A stretch of DNA of 64,000 bases from Methanobrevibacter sp. (GTDB lineage Archaea > Methanobacteriota > Methanobacteria > Methanobacteriales > Methanobacteriaceae): positions 42,361-106,360 of the forward strand of contig NZ_SUTM01000008.1 in NCBI RefSeq assembly GCF_015062935.1, read 5' to 3'. Under the pieces are notes generated by a model. The model was not told where the DNA came from. It did no database searches and worked only from the letters and a program-made list of their open reading frames with translations. A program made the position numbers and the translations under genes. Each line of letters begins with the position of its first letter. The first letter of the stretch is position 1. Of the stretch, positions 35,920-44,699 are shown piece by piece.

Positions 35920-36141
35920 TTAGTAAGAATCAATCAGTTCTTGGAAAAGTGAGACCACTTCATCAACACTCATTTCAGCTTTCTTGCTTACTTCCTCAAG
36001 ATTTGCCTCCCACAGGGAAATCTTTCCCATAGGAGTAACCAGAAATTTGAACTTATGATTATTCTTTACCAAGTCTGTTTTAAGCAATGGATACTCATTC
36101 AGCAGATCCATATACTTTGACTCGCCAGTAACTTCAACCAT
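35920..36141 (-). CDS. DUF1858-like small protein
   Basis: This 73-residue soluble protein has the pattern YMDLLNEYPLLKTDLVKNN, then ISLWEANLEEVSKKAEMSVDE. It resembles DUF1858 domains of the kind found at the start of DUF438 proteins, but lacks the CxxC of the redox-linked branch. It is inserted between permeases B and C. A role linked to the exporter is not evident. Start ATG at 36141 after GGAGGAGTTTA. Confidence 0.65.
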   Translation of the reverse strand: MVEVTGESKYMDLLNEYPLLKTDLVKNNHKFKFLVTPMGKISLWEANLEEVSKKAEMSVDEVVSLFQELIDSY

Positions 36142-36225
36142 TAAACTCCTCCAAATAATAATCTCAATTTGTAATCTTTAAAGTTTTTGTCACTAAGCGA
36201 GTATGAAAAAGGGAAAACAGAATCC

Positions 36226-38496
36226 TTATTCATTATCTTTCAAGGATTCCACCATGTTTAATTTTTTAATTTTACCTGAAAACATCAGATTGACAAGTAT
36301 TGAAACCACATAGGTAATCAAAAATGTTATCACCAATGTCTTGATTGAAATTGTAGCTTTCAGATAAAATGAATCACCCATTGTTCCCCACAGATACTGC
36401 AGTGTTTCACGGCCCAGCGGAACACCAATCAGGAATCCTATTGTTGTAAACCACAGGTTTTGTGTTAACAATAGCTTCCTTAAATGGGATGACTTGAAAC
36501 CTAAAACCTTCAGTGTTGCAAATTCCCTTTTAATTTCAGTAAATGACAGCAATCCAAGATTGTACAATACGATGACTGACAGTATTGCAGCAAAAGCTGC
36601 AAGAAGATATATTATACTCATTGAAGATTCCATCATCTCATCCCAGCTGTCAGTTAAGGAATCCATTGAAAATACTGTCTTTACACCAGTAAAATTATCC
36701 TTGACCTCCTGAGATGATATTATGCTGGTTTCTGTGTAGTTCAAACCCAAATCTTCAAGTTTTTCCTTTGTCAGGATTATTCCCTGAGATGTCGGGTCTG
36801 AATGGATGTTATCTATCTTTGTTGAAACCCATTTGTCTGAATCCATTATGTGCCATTTGACAGTGTCACCAACTTTAACATCCAAAAGCTGCGCCATCTT
36901 CTTGGATATGGATATCTCATTGTCAGAAATGTTTATCGGATTTTTGTTGTCATCTGTCGGAGTATACAGTTCATTATCATCAAGTACTGTTATAACGCCC
37001 GATTTTTTAATGTCGTTTGCCTTTATTTCAATCGATGACTCCATGAATCTTTCGCCGTCAACCTCCTCAACGATATTGTCAATCTGTGATTCAGTAGCGT
37101 TTTCCTCCAGGACCAGCTTTGATGAATAATGGTTAATATCCTCATATGACCATTCTTTCATCTCATCAAAACCGTCCATGCATCCAAATGAAGCCACAAT
37201 GATTAATGTGCATGCAAGGACTCCAACGATACTCATTAAAGATCGGAACTTATTCCTTTTAGCATCACGATAGTTCCACCGTACATTGAATGAAGACTTT
37301 TTCCAAAATGAAAATCTTTCAATGAATCCTGTTGTAGTGATTTTTGGAACTTTTGGCCTTATGGCACTTGACGGGGATTCATTTACAATATTTCTGCAGG
37401 CGAGGTATGAAATAACTGCTGACAGTCCCACCATCAAAACGGAAACTATGATGAAACTCATATCAAATCCGACTATCCAGTTCGGAATTGAATATAGGCT
37501 TGACATCTCATCAAACATTATTTGAGGAAGTGTCAAAGGTCCGAGGATAAATCCCAGAATTGTTCCTGCCAGTACCATCCAGAAACCGTATGAGATATAG
37601 TGGAACATTATTGTCCTGTTTTTAAATCCCAATGCCTTCAATACGCCTATCTGAGTTCTTTGACTGTTGATGATTCTTGTCATTGTTGTGAGAAGTGTCA
37701 GCATTGAAATTATGATGAATATGAGCGGAATTACATCTGTCATCATCTGATGCTGTTCGGTTTCATCCTGAAATTCTGCGAAACTCGGATGCTGAGCCCT
37801 TGGCAGGAATGAAGAATAATCCCTGTCCAAATCATTGTCAAGCTGTTTTTCATATGCTGAAGAGTTTCCGTCATATTTTACAAGCAGGACATTGTATGGA
37901 ACCTCACCCATAGGAAATGCCTTATAGGACATGTAAGCAAAGCCCATCTTGTTATAGTCAGGTATCATGGATGAATCTGAAGTCTGATAGAGATGCTCTG
38001 GAGAATATCCCAATCCCTTAATTTCCTTTTCGACTTCAATGCCATTGAATTCGAATGTTATGTTATCCCCGACAGTTAAGTTCTTGGCATCTGCAAAACG
38101 GGTGTCCAGCCATACCCCTTCACCATCAGAGAGGTTAAATTCACTGCCTTTTACCAGATAAAACTTGGATATGTCATCATCCTCCAGAAAGTGCAGGGTG
38201 ATGTCGGGATCATTGTCAAAATCGGCAATCGAGTTTACCACCAGCTGACGCTCGGAGTCCTTTGTCAATGACAGGCTGTTCACATCATCCTGAAAATCAC
38301 CATTTAAGTTGGAAGCATAAATCCATCCATCAGCAAAATTTGTTTCATTGTAATATTCACCGGCGGTTTCTACAAATCCGAAGGATTCCGCACCGAATCC
38401 TACAAATACGTAAATACCTAAAAATGCCATTAAAAAAATAGAGATAAATTGAATCTTATGATTCTTTATATCCCTAATCATCTTTTTTGCTAACAT
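36226..38496 (-). CDS. FtsX/MacB-type ABC permease B
   Basis: This 756-residue permease is paralogous to A and C. It has the same plan: KIQFISIFLMAFLGIYVFVG at the N-terminus, a conserved extracellular YNETNFADGWIYASN, FtsX blocks LTLLTTMTRIINSQRTQIGV and FTEIKREFATLKVLGFKSS. Its stop is directly followed by a 73-residue gene and its ATG abuts the stop of permease A. About ten membrane helices are expected. Confidence 0.88.
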   Translation of the reverse strand: MLAKKMIRDIKNHKIQFISIFLMAFLGIYVFVGFGAESFGFVETAGEYYNETNFADGWIYASNLNGDFQDDVNSLSLTKDSERQLVVNSIADFDNDPDITLHFLEDDDISKFYLVKGSEFNLSDGEGVWLDTRFADAKNLTVGDNITFEFNGIEVEKEIKGLGYSPEHLYQTSDSSMIPDYNKMGFAYMSYKAFPMGEVPYNVLLVKYDGNSSAYEKQLDNDLDRDYSSFLPRAQHPSFAEFQDETEQHQMMTDVIPLIFIIISMLTLLTTMTRIINSQRTQIGVLKALGFKNRTIMFHYISYGFWMVLAGTILGFILGPLTLPQIMFDEMSSLYSIPNWIVGFDMSFIIVSVLMVGLSAVISYLACRNIVNESPSSAIRPKVPKITTTGFIERFSFWKKSSFNVRWNYRDAKRNKFRSLMSIVGVLACTLIIVASFGCMDGFDEMKEWSYEDINHYSSKLVLEENATESQIDNIVEEVDGERFMESSIEIKANDIKKSGVITVLDDNELYTPTDDNKNPINISDNEISISKKMAQLLDVKVGDTVKWHIMDSDKWVSTKIDNIHSDPTSQGIILTKEKLEDLGLNYTETSIISSQEVKDNFTGVKTVFSMDSLTDSWDEMMESSMSIIYLLAAFAAILSVIVLYNLGLLSFTEIKREFATLKVLGFKSSHLRKLLLTQNLWFTTIGFLIGVPLGRETLQYLWGTMGDSFYLKATISIKTLVITFLITYVVSILVNLMFSGKIKKLNMVESLKDNE

Positions 38497-40767
38497 TTAC
38501 TCACCGCTTTTAAGTGATTCGACCATATCCAGCTTCTTGATTTTACGTGAAAACATCAGATTGACGATTATTGACAATGCGAATGTTATCACTGCAGTCA
38601 GTATGAAGTTTGAAAGGGATATGGAAGGCAGGATATAAAATGAATCTCCAGAGGATTCCCACATTATTGACAGTATCAGATATCCTACAGGAAGGCCCAA
38701 AATAAATCCGACAGCTGTAAACCATAAGTTCTGTGTTAGAAGGAGTCTTCTAAGAGCGCTGCTTTTAAATCCTAAAACTTTCAGTGTTGCAATTTCCCTT
38801 TCTATTTCAGTAAATGACAGCAATCCCAAATTATAAAGAACGATTACTGCTAAAAGGCAGGCAAAGAATATCAATATGTATATTAAAAGCCACATTGACT
38901 CGGTAAGCTCATCCCAGCTGCTTGTCATGTTTGCCATTGAATTGGCCGCCTTAACTCCATCGTAATCCTTGTCCACATGTTCTGCTGTTACGATACTTGT
39001 TGCAGTATAGTTCAAGTCAAGGTCTTCAAGCTTATCTGCAGACATTATGAATCCCTGTGAAATCGGGTCTGCGTGGATTTTGTCAATCTTTGTATTGACC
39101 CATTTATCAGAACCCATGATATGCCATTTTACAGTGTCGCCTACTTTAACATCAAGCATGTCCGCCATCTTCTGTGATATTGAAACCTCATCATCTGCGA
39201 TTTCAACCTTATTCCAGTCATAATCTGTTGGAGTAACCAGTTTAGAATTGTTCAGTACTGTCAGCGAACCTGACTTTTTGCCGTTATCCGATTCAATTTC
39301 AATGGCTGATTCCATTAGCTTTTCACCGTTGACCGCTTCGGCAACATCATCAATGACTGAATCAGTTGCATTTTCATCTATCACAAGTTTTGAGTCATAA
39401 TGATTTATCTGATTGTATTCCCATTCTTTCAAGTCGTTCATTCCATCATACATTCCAAATGCACATACGAGAAGTGCACTGCATCCTATTACACCAATTA
39501 TTGTCATCAATGCTCGGAATTTATTCCTTTTTGCATCACGCCAGTTCCAGCGAACGTTGAATGACAGACGTTTCCAGATTGACAATTTTTCTAAAAATCC
39601 TGAACTGGAAATCTTCGGCACCTTTGGTTTTATTGTATCTGCAGGCTTTTCATCTGATATGCTTTTAACTGAATAGTATGAAACCGCAAGAGACATCAGC
39701 ACCATCAAAACAGCCACGTACACAAAGTTCATGCTCCATGCAGGATTCCATGAAGGAAGCTTGTATGTTGCACTCATTGACGGGTAAAATAGCTGCGGCA
39801 GTGTCATAGGTCCCAATATCAATCCCAGAATGGAACCTGCAAGCACCAGCCAGAAACCATATGATATGTAATGCAGTATTATTGAGGTATTTTTAAATCC
39901 ACTGGCCTTTAAAATTCCTATTTGTGTCCTTTGATGTGTAATTATCCTTGTCATTGTTGTTAAAAGAATCAACATTGCAATCAGAATAAATACAACAGGG
40001 AAAATATCTCCCATCATTCTATGCTGGTCCATCTCATCTGCAAATTGACTGACGCTTGTATGCTCTGATCTTTCAACAAAAGAGCTGTAGTAACCGTCCA
40101 TATGATAAGACAGTATATCGTTATAGTTTTCAGGTGTTCCGTCAAACTTGACTTCCAGAACATTATATGAGATATTATCTTCAGGAAATGCCCTGTATGA
40201 CATATAAGCAAAACCTATTTTGTTGAAATCAGGAATTACTGATGAAGTTGAAGCATGATAGACATATTCCGGAGAATATCCTAGTCCCCTGATTTCCTTT
40301 TCTATTTCATATCCTTCAAATTCAAAGCTGATGTTGTCTCCAACCTTGAGACCTTTTGCATCTGCAAAGCTCTTGTCAAGCCATACACCATCACTGTCAT
40401 TAATGTCAAGCTTTTCACCTTCAAGCAGATAAAATTTTGATATTGTGTTATTTTCAACAAAATGCAGTGTTATATCGGGATCGTTGCTGAAGTTCGCCAC
40501 CGAATCTACAACCAGCTGCCTTTCCATTTGTGTGGTTGCGCCCAATGCATTAACTTGGTCCATAAAAAGTTCATTTATTCCATAAGAATAAATCCATCCG
40601 TCAGCCAGATTAGTGTCTTCATAAAAGTTATTGACATTAACTTCCAGACCCACTGATTCTCCACCGACACCGGCAAAAACAAATACTCCTAAAAATGCCA
40701 TTAAAAAAATAGATATAAACTGAGCTTTGTGCTTGGCGATGTCTCTTAACATCTTTCGAGCAAGCAT
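38497..40767 (-). CDS. FtsX/MacB-type ABC permease A
   Basis: This 756-residue permease is nearest to the ATPase gene. It shares the extracellular signature FYEDTNLADGWIYSYG, the WLDKSFADAKGLKVGD block and two FtsX domains (LILLTTMTRIITHQRTQIGI and FTEIEREIATLKVLGFKSS). Equal length with B suggests a direct duplication; C is more diverged. It follows the ATPase by 4 bp. Possible partners are A-B or B-C heterodimers around one ATPase dimer. Confidence 0.88.
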   Translation of the reverse strand: MLARKMLRDIAKHKAQFISIFLMAFLGVFVFAGVGGESVGLEVNVNNFYEDTNLADGWIYSYGINELFMDQVNALGATTQMERQLVVDSVANFSNDPDITLHFVENNTISKFYLLEGEKLDINDSDGVWLDKSFADAKGLKVGDNISFEFEGYEIEKEIRGLGYSPEYVYHASTSSVIPDFNKIGFAYMSYRAFPEDNISYNVLEVKFDGTPENYNDILSYHMDGYYSSFVERSEHTSVSQFADEMDQHRMMGDIFPVVFILIAMLILLTTMTRIITHQRTQIGILKASGFKNTSIILHYISYGFWLVLAGSILGLILGPMTLPQLFYPSMSATYKLPSWNPAWSMNFVYVAVLMVLMSLAVSYYSVKSISDEKPADTIKPKVPKISSSGFLEKLSIWKRLSFNVRWNWRDAKRNKFRALMTIIGVIGCSALLVCAFGMYDGMNDLKEWEYNQINHYDSKLVIDENATDSVIDDVAEAVNGEKLMESAIEIESDNGKKSGSLTVLNNSKLVTPTDYDWNKVEIADDEVSISQKMADMLDVKVGDTVKWHIMGSDKWVNTKIDKIHADPISQGFIMSADKLEDLDLNYTATSIVTAEHVDKDYDGVKAANSMANMTSSWDELTESMWLLIYILIFFACLLAVIVLYNLGLLSFTEIEREIATLKVLGFKSSALRRLLLTQNLWFTAVGFILGLPVGYLILSIMWESSGDSFYILPSISLSNFILTAVITFALSIIVNLMFSRKIKKLDMVESLKSGE

Positions 40768-40771
40768 ACAC

Positions 40772-41476
40772 TCACCATTCTAAATCAGTGACCTTCTCTG
40801 GATTTTCATTGACGACAATATTTTCTATCTGGCCGTTCTTGATTCTGATAACCTTATCGGCGGCTTCAGCCAATATTGCATTGTGAGTAACAATAATAAC
40901 AGTAGTATTGTGATTGTAGCTCATATCCTGAAGCAGGTTTAAAATTAAAACACCAGTTTTTGAGTCCAGTGCACCTGTTGGCTCATCACATAAAAGCATT
41001 GTAGGCCTTTTAGCCACTGCCCTTGCAATTGATACTCTTTGCTGTTCACCACCGGACAGCTGTGCAGGGAACTGATTTGCATGGTCCCTGAGGCCAACTG
41101 AGTCAAGGACATTTAACCCATTGATATCTACATCTACAATGTCTTTCATTAGCTCAACATTTTCTAGAGCGGTTAAATTTGGAATCAGATTGTAAAACTG
41201 GAAAATAAAACCAACGTTTTTAGCCCTGTAACTTGTAAGCTGATTGTCGTTGAATGACTCGACATGGTTGCCATTGACGATAATCTGACCTGAAGTAACA
41301 GAATCCAAACCTCCCAGAAGGTTTAATAAAGTTGATTTACCCGCACCTGACGGTCCAAGAATTACAACAAATTCTCCTTCTTCAATTGTAAAATTTACAT
41401 TATCCATAGCTTTTAAAATGTGATCTCCGGATTTATACTCCTTGTTCACATTTTTAAATTCAATAATTGTACTCAT
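40772..41476 (-). CDS. MacB/LolD-type ABC ATPase
   Basis: This 234-residue ATPase serves FtsX-type permeases. It has Walker [10 protein letters not shown], the Q-loop region [18 protein letters not shown] (characteristic of the LolD/MacB branch), signature LSGGEQQR, Walker [12 protein letters not shown], and VTHNAI. It is the first gene of the exporter operon, ahead of three permeases. Its promoter has a DtxR-like box 64 bp upstream, next to a TATA-like stretch (TTTATAAAATATAT), which suggests metal-responsive repression. Start ATG at 41476. Confidence 0.93.
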   Translation of the reverse strand: MSTIIEFKNVNKEYKSGDHILKAMDNVNFTIEEGEFVVILGPSGAGKSTLLNLLGGLDSVTSGQIIVNGNHVESFNDNQLTSYRAKNVGFIFQFYNLIPNLTALENVELMKDIVDVDINGLNVLDSVGLRDHANQFPAQLSGGEQQRVSIARAVAKRPTMLLCDEPTGALDSKTGVLILNLLQDMSYNHNTTVIIVTHNAILAEAADKVIRIKNGQIENIVVNENPEKVTDLEW

Positions 41477-41539
41477 TAATATTGCCTTCTTATTTAATTT
41501 TTTTAATCGTTATAATATATATTTTATAAAGTATTTAAA

Positions 41540-41555
41540 TTTAGGCCTACCTAAA
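41540..41555. promoter_or_regulatory. DtxR-like box before the FtsX-type exporter operon
   Basis: TTTAGGCCTACCTAAA has perfect 6-bp arms. On the minus strand it is followed by TTTAAATACTTTATAAAATA, so it abuts the BRE/TATA region of the exporter operon. Confidence 0.75.
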
Positions 41556-41737
41556 AATTATTTTGAATTATTGTGACTTTGTTAAATTGTTTTGAATATG
41601 AAAAATTGTTAAAATTCTTCCAAATTGCTTTAAACATGGAATAATAACTTTAAATTATTTAAAAACATTTTTATAATTGAAAAAAAGAACATAACTTTAT
41701 GGAACTGTTTTTAAAATGGTTTCATAGAGGATTAAAT

Positions 41738-41807
41738 GAAAAAAAAGCACAAAAGTAGTAATTGCACTCCAATTCATCTCAATGAGGATTGGATTCCTGC
41801 AATTACT
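41738..41807 (-). terminator. Long hairpin terminator of the ECF operon
   Basis: AGTAATTGCA (41757-41766) pairs with TGCAATTACT (41798-41807). Inside it TCCAAT pairs with ATTGGA and CAT with ATG. On the minus strand the stem is followed after about 10 nt by TTTTTTTT. The remaining 440-bp gap holds the DtxR box and promoter of the exporter operon. A 58-codon open frame on the plus strand across the hairpin is probably not a gene. Confidence 0.6.
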
Positions 41808-41916
41808 GTATACTATAAAAGGAGGACAATACAAAATTATCCCTCTTCATATAGTATGAATTATGTGTTTTTATCATTTATAAATCCTTCGACAAAATTT
41901 TGCAATGTATGAAAAC

Positions 41917-43347
41917 CTATAAGAAAAACTCTTTAAGCTTTTCTTCATTTATTTTATAGTTATCAATTATTTTTCCATCTTCAAAATGCAAAACATGGGA
42001 ACATACTTCCATTATAAGTTCATAATCATGAGTAATTATAAATGATGTAATGCCCAAGCTTTGAAGATATTTTAAGTTATCGCTGACTTTCATCATATTC
42101 TTCAAATCCAATCCGCTTCTCGGCTCGTCAAAAATAAGCAGTTCCTTTCCGGAAGCAATAGCTGAAGCGATAGCTACCCTCTGCTTTTCACCGCCGGACA
42201 ATGCCATCGGATGGGCGTCTTTGAGATGAATCAAATTTAAATCTTTCAGGATTTCTTCAGCTCTTTTGATATCCTCTTCATCCATACTCAACAGAACTTC
42301 ATCAAGAACGCTTTCAGTGAACAGCTGATGATTAACATCCTGCATCACCATATAAGTTTTTTTAAGCCTATCCTTTCTTTTTAATGCTTTGCCTTCTGTA
42401 ATTAATTCACCTTTACATGATCTTTTAAGGCCACATAAACAGTTTGCAAATGTGGATTTTCCGGCCCCATTATTACCTATAATTGCTATAATCTCATTTT
42501 TTGGGATTTTAACATTATCAATGTCCAAAATTTGGGTCTTTCCGTAGCTGAATTTGAAGTTTTTAAGTTCCATCAATTCATTTTCTGAAGAATAATATTC
42601 CTTTCTTTTAGAGATTATATTTTCCAGATTGAGCTGTCTTAAACCCAAATCCCTGTGATTTACCTGTCTAAACTCTTCAAGTGACCATTCATTAACAATA
42701 CGTCCCTTTTTTAAAAACAGAACCCTGTCAACAACATCACTTAAAAAGAACAGTTTATGTTCTGCTATGATTACTGTTTTTCCCTGATTTTTCCAGTTTC
42801 TGATTATGTCCTCCAAATCCCAACTGGACTGTGAGTCAAGATTGGATGACGGCTCATCAAGAATCAGAATATCCGGATTAACGGCGGATACTGATGCACA
42901 GGCTATTTTCTGTTTTTCACCACCGGACAGTTTGAATATACTCTTGTCCAAAAGATGATTTATCTTAAAGTCATCAACAACAAAATCAAGCCTTCTTCTT
43001 ATCTCTTCAACATCCATAGATAGATTTTCACATCCGAAAACTATCTCGCTGGTCGTGTCGACATTGAAGAATTGTGTTTTTGGATTTTGAAAGACAGAAC
43101 CTATATGCTTTGAAATTTCATGAATCGGCATCTCGCTTATTTCATCACAATTTAAATAAACATTACCTTCTCTTTTACCGTCGAAGAAGTTTGGAATCAA
43201 TGCATTTAAAAAACGGGTTATGGTTGTTTTGCCACAACCTGATTCACCGCAAAGCAGCATAACTTCGCCTTTTTTGACATTGACATTAACATCACTTAAA
43301 TTTTTATCGCCACCATACGAAAACGAAACATTATCCATCCTAAGCAA
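41917..43347 (-). CDS. Fused dual ECF transporter ATPase
   Basis: This 476-residue protein fuses two ABC ATPase domains. The first has Walker A GESGCGKTT and signature LSGGEKQKIA (about residues 5-225). The second has GNNGAGKST and LSGGEKQRVAIA (about 245-465). It is the energising A/A' unit of an energy-coupling-factor importer. It starts at TTG (43347), nine bases after GGAGG, overlapping the T-component gene by 8 bp; an ATG three codons later is the alternative. S and T components lie directly upstream. Confidence 0.92.
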   Translation of the reverse strand: MLRMDNVSFSYGGDKNLSDVNVNVKKGEVMLLCGESGCGKTTITRFLNALIPNFFDGKREGNVYLNCDEISEMPIHEISKHIGSVFQNPKTQFFNVDTTSEIVFGCENLSMDVEEIRRRLDFVVDDFKINHLLDKSIFKLSGGEKQKIACASVSAVNPDILILDEPSSNLDSQSSWDLEDIIRNWKNQGKTVIIAEHKLFFLSDVVDRVLFLKKGRIVNEWSLEEFRQVNHRDLGLRQLNLENIISKRKEYYSSENELMELKNFKFSYGKTQILDIDNVKIPKNEIIAIIGNNGAGKSTFANCLCGLKRSCKGELITEGKALKRKDRLKKTYMVMQDVNHQLFTESVLDEVLLSMDEEDIKRAEEILKDLNLIHLKDAHPMALSGGEKQRVAIASAIASGKELLIFDEPRSGLDLKNMMKVSDNLKYLQSLGITSFIITHDYELIMEVCSHVLHFEDGKIIDNYKINEEKLKEFFL

Positions 43348-44059
43348 TTAAAACGCCTCCAAAGAAATTATATGCATAAATTCCAAAGCCTATTATTGAA
43401 ATGGTCAAAAACAAAAAATCCCATTTGGTAAAATTGACCTGAACCAGATGAGTTCTTTTTTCAGGATTGCTCAATCCTCTTGTCAGAGAAGCTGCTGAAA
43501 GTTCATCTGCAGTTTTAACAGCACTTATGAGGATTGGAATCATGTAAAATTCAATTAATTTTAAAGGGTTTTTTAGGGATTTAACCGTCAGGCCAAATCC
43601 TCTCATTTTCATTGCATTTGTTATTGATTTTATCTCTTCAATAACTGATGGGATATATCTGAAAATTACTGAGAATGGAATTGAAATGTCTTTAGGAATA
43701 TTGCTCTTTTCCATTGAAGCTATAAATTCGCTTACTTTTGTAGTGCTTATAGTATAATATCCCATCATAATTATCGGCAACATTCTTGAAGCAGTGTAGC
43801 TAAAAGTAATCAGCAATATTGCTAAAATTCCTGTTGCAGTAGGGAGAATGTTAACTTGAATATATTTAGCTAAAATATACAATAAAATGTATATTAAAGC
43901 TGATTTTTTATGATTTGAAAAGAACAGGCAGATAAATGGAATTAAAACTAATAATCCGCTGACATATATGGAAGTATCATTAAAAACCATGAAACTTATT
44001 AATGCAAGAATAATTATCTTAGTTCTAGGATCCAATTTAAAGTCTAGTTCCAATCCCAT
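43340..44059 (-). CDS. ECF transporter transmembrane T component
   Basis: This 239-residue CbiQ/EcfT-type scaffold has about five helices. Coupling-helix motifs containing the family Ala-Arg-Gly-type signature are visible as TNAMKMRGFGL and AASLTRGLSNP near the C-terminus. It links the S component to the two-domain ATPase. It has an AAGGAGATATT start context at the ATG (44059) and lies 9 bp after the S-component gene. Confidence 0.9.
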   Translation of the reverse strand: MGLELDFKLDPRTKIIILALISFMVFNDTSIYVSGLLVLIPFICLFFSNHKKSALIYILLYILAKYIQVNILPTATGILAILLITFSYTASRMLPIIMMGYYTISTTKVSEFIASMEKSNIPKDISIPFSVIFRYIPSVIEEIKSITNAMKMRGFGLTVKSLKNPLKLIEFYMIPILISAVKTADELSAASLTRGLSNPEKRTHLVQVNFTKWDFLFLTISIIGFGIYAYNFFGGVLIA

Positions 44060-44068
44060 AATATCTCC

Positions 44069-44650
44069 TTATGCTATTCCTGCTTTTTCAAAATGTTTTT
44101 TCAAAACTATTTTTCCAACATATGCACTGCAGATTCCAACTATAAATGTAATAATTATCAATACAATTAACATCTGATTGGTTAAAAACGGCAGGATTAC
44201 ATTTACATAGTCTGTTCCCATTGATGCACGAATTGATTCAACAAAGTAATCTCTTAAGATGAAAAACGGAAGCATGTTTCCAAATACTCCTAAAATGAAA
44301 ACACCATGACTTACAATGGAGTGTTTTATTGAAGAGTAATTTCCCATTTTAAGGATTAAGTCTGCTACAAATGCACATAAGGTAAATACTATTATTGGTA
44401 TCCAGGTATGGCCGCTTAAAAACATTATAATTCCTAAAATCAAACCCATTAATGTAACCATTCCAAACTTGTTTACCCTAGTTAAAAACAGCATGTACGG
44501 GATTCCGCAAACCAATGCACCAATTACCGGCAGACCTATCATCAATATTGGAATATATCCCAGCATGCCGCATATGAAAATTAAAACAATCATTATCACT
44601 GAAAATATCCCTACAGTGATTAAATCTTTTACTTCAAATCTTTCGCTCAT
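44069..44650 (-). CDS. ECF transporter S component (Trep_Strep/MptD type)
   Basis: This 193-residue, roughly six-helix protein starts KDLITVGIFSVIMIVLIFIC, with IPYMLFLTRVNKFGMVTLMG as the conserved loop. I take it as a Trep_Strep/MptD-type substrate-specificity subunit, a family found in gut Firmicutes next to EcfT, a fused EcfA and two ABC half-transporters. The substrate is not established; with the neighbouring genes, an iron chelate is the best guess. Start ATG at 44650 after GGAGGAAATTTA. Confidence 0.8.
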   Translation of the reverse strand: MSERFEVKDLITVGIFSVIMIVLIFICGMLGYIPILMIGLPVIGALVCGIPYMLFLTRVNKFGMVTLMGLILGIIMFLSGHTWIPIIVFTLCAFVADLILKMGNYSSIKHSIVSHGVFILGVFGNMLPFFILRDYFVESIRASMGTDYVNVILPFLTNQMLIVLIIITFIVGICSAYVGKIVLKKHFEKAGIA

Positions 44651-44699
44651 TAAATTTCCTCCTAAATTTTTTATTGTGTAATGAGAATTAAAGGGAGAA

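Noticed and set aside
41736..41912. 58-codon open frame on the plus strand with GAGG before its ATG
   Set aside because: It runs across the long hairpin terminator of the ECF operon and resembles no family; the stem-loop explains the sequence better.
43074..43262. Small open frames opposite the fused ECF ATPase
   Set aside because: Mirror frames of a strongly supported gene with no ribosome binding site.
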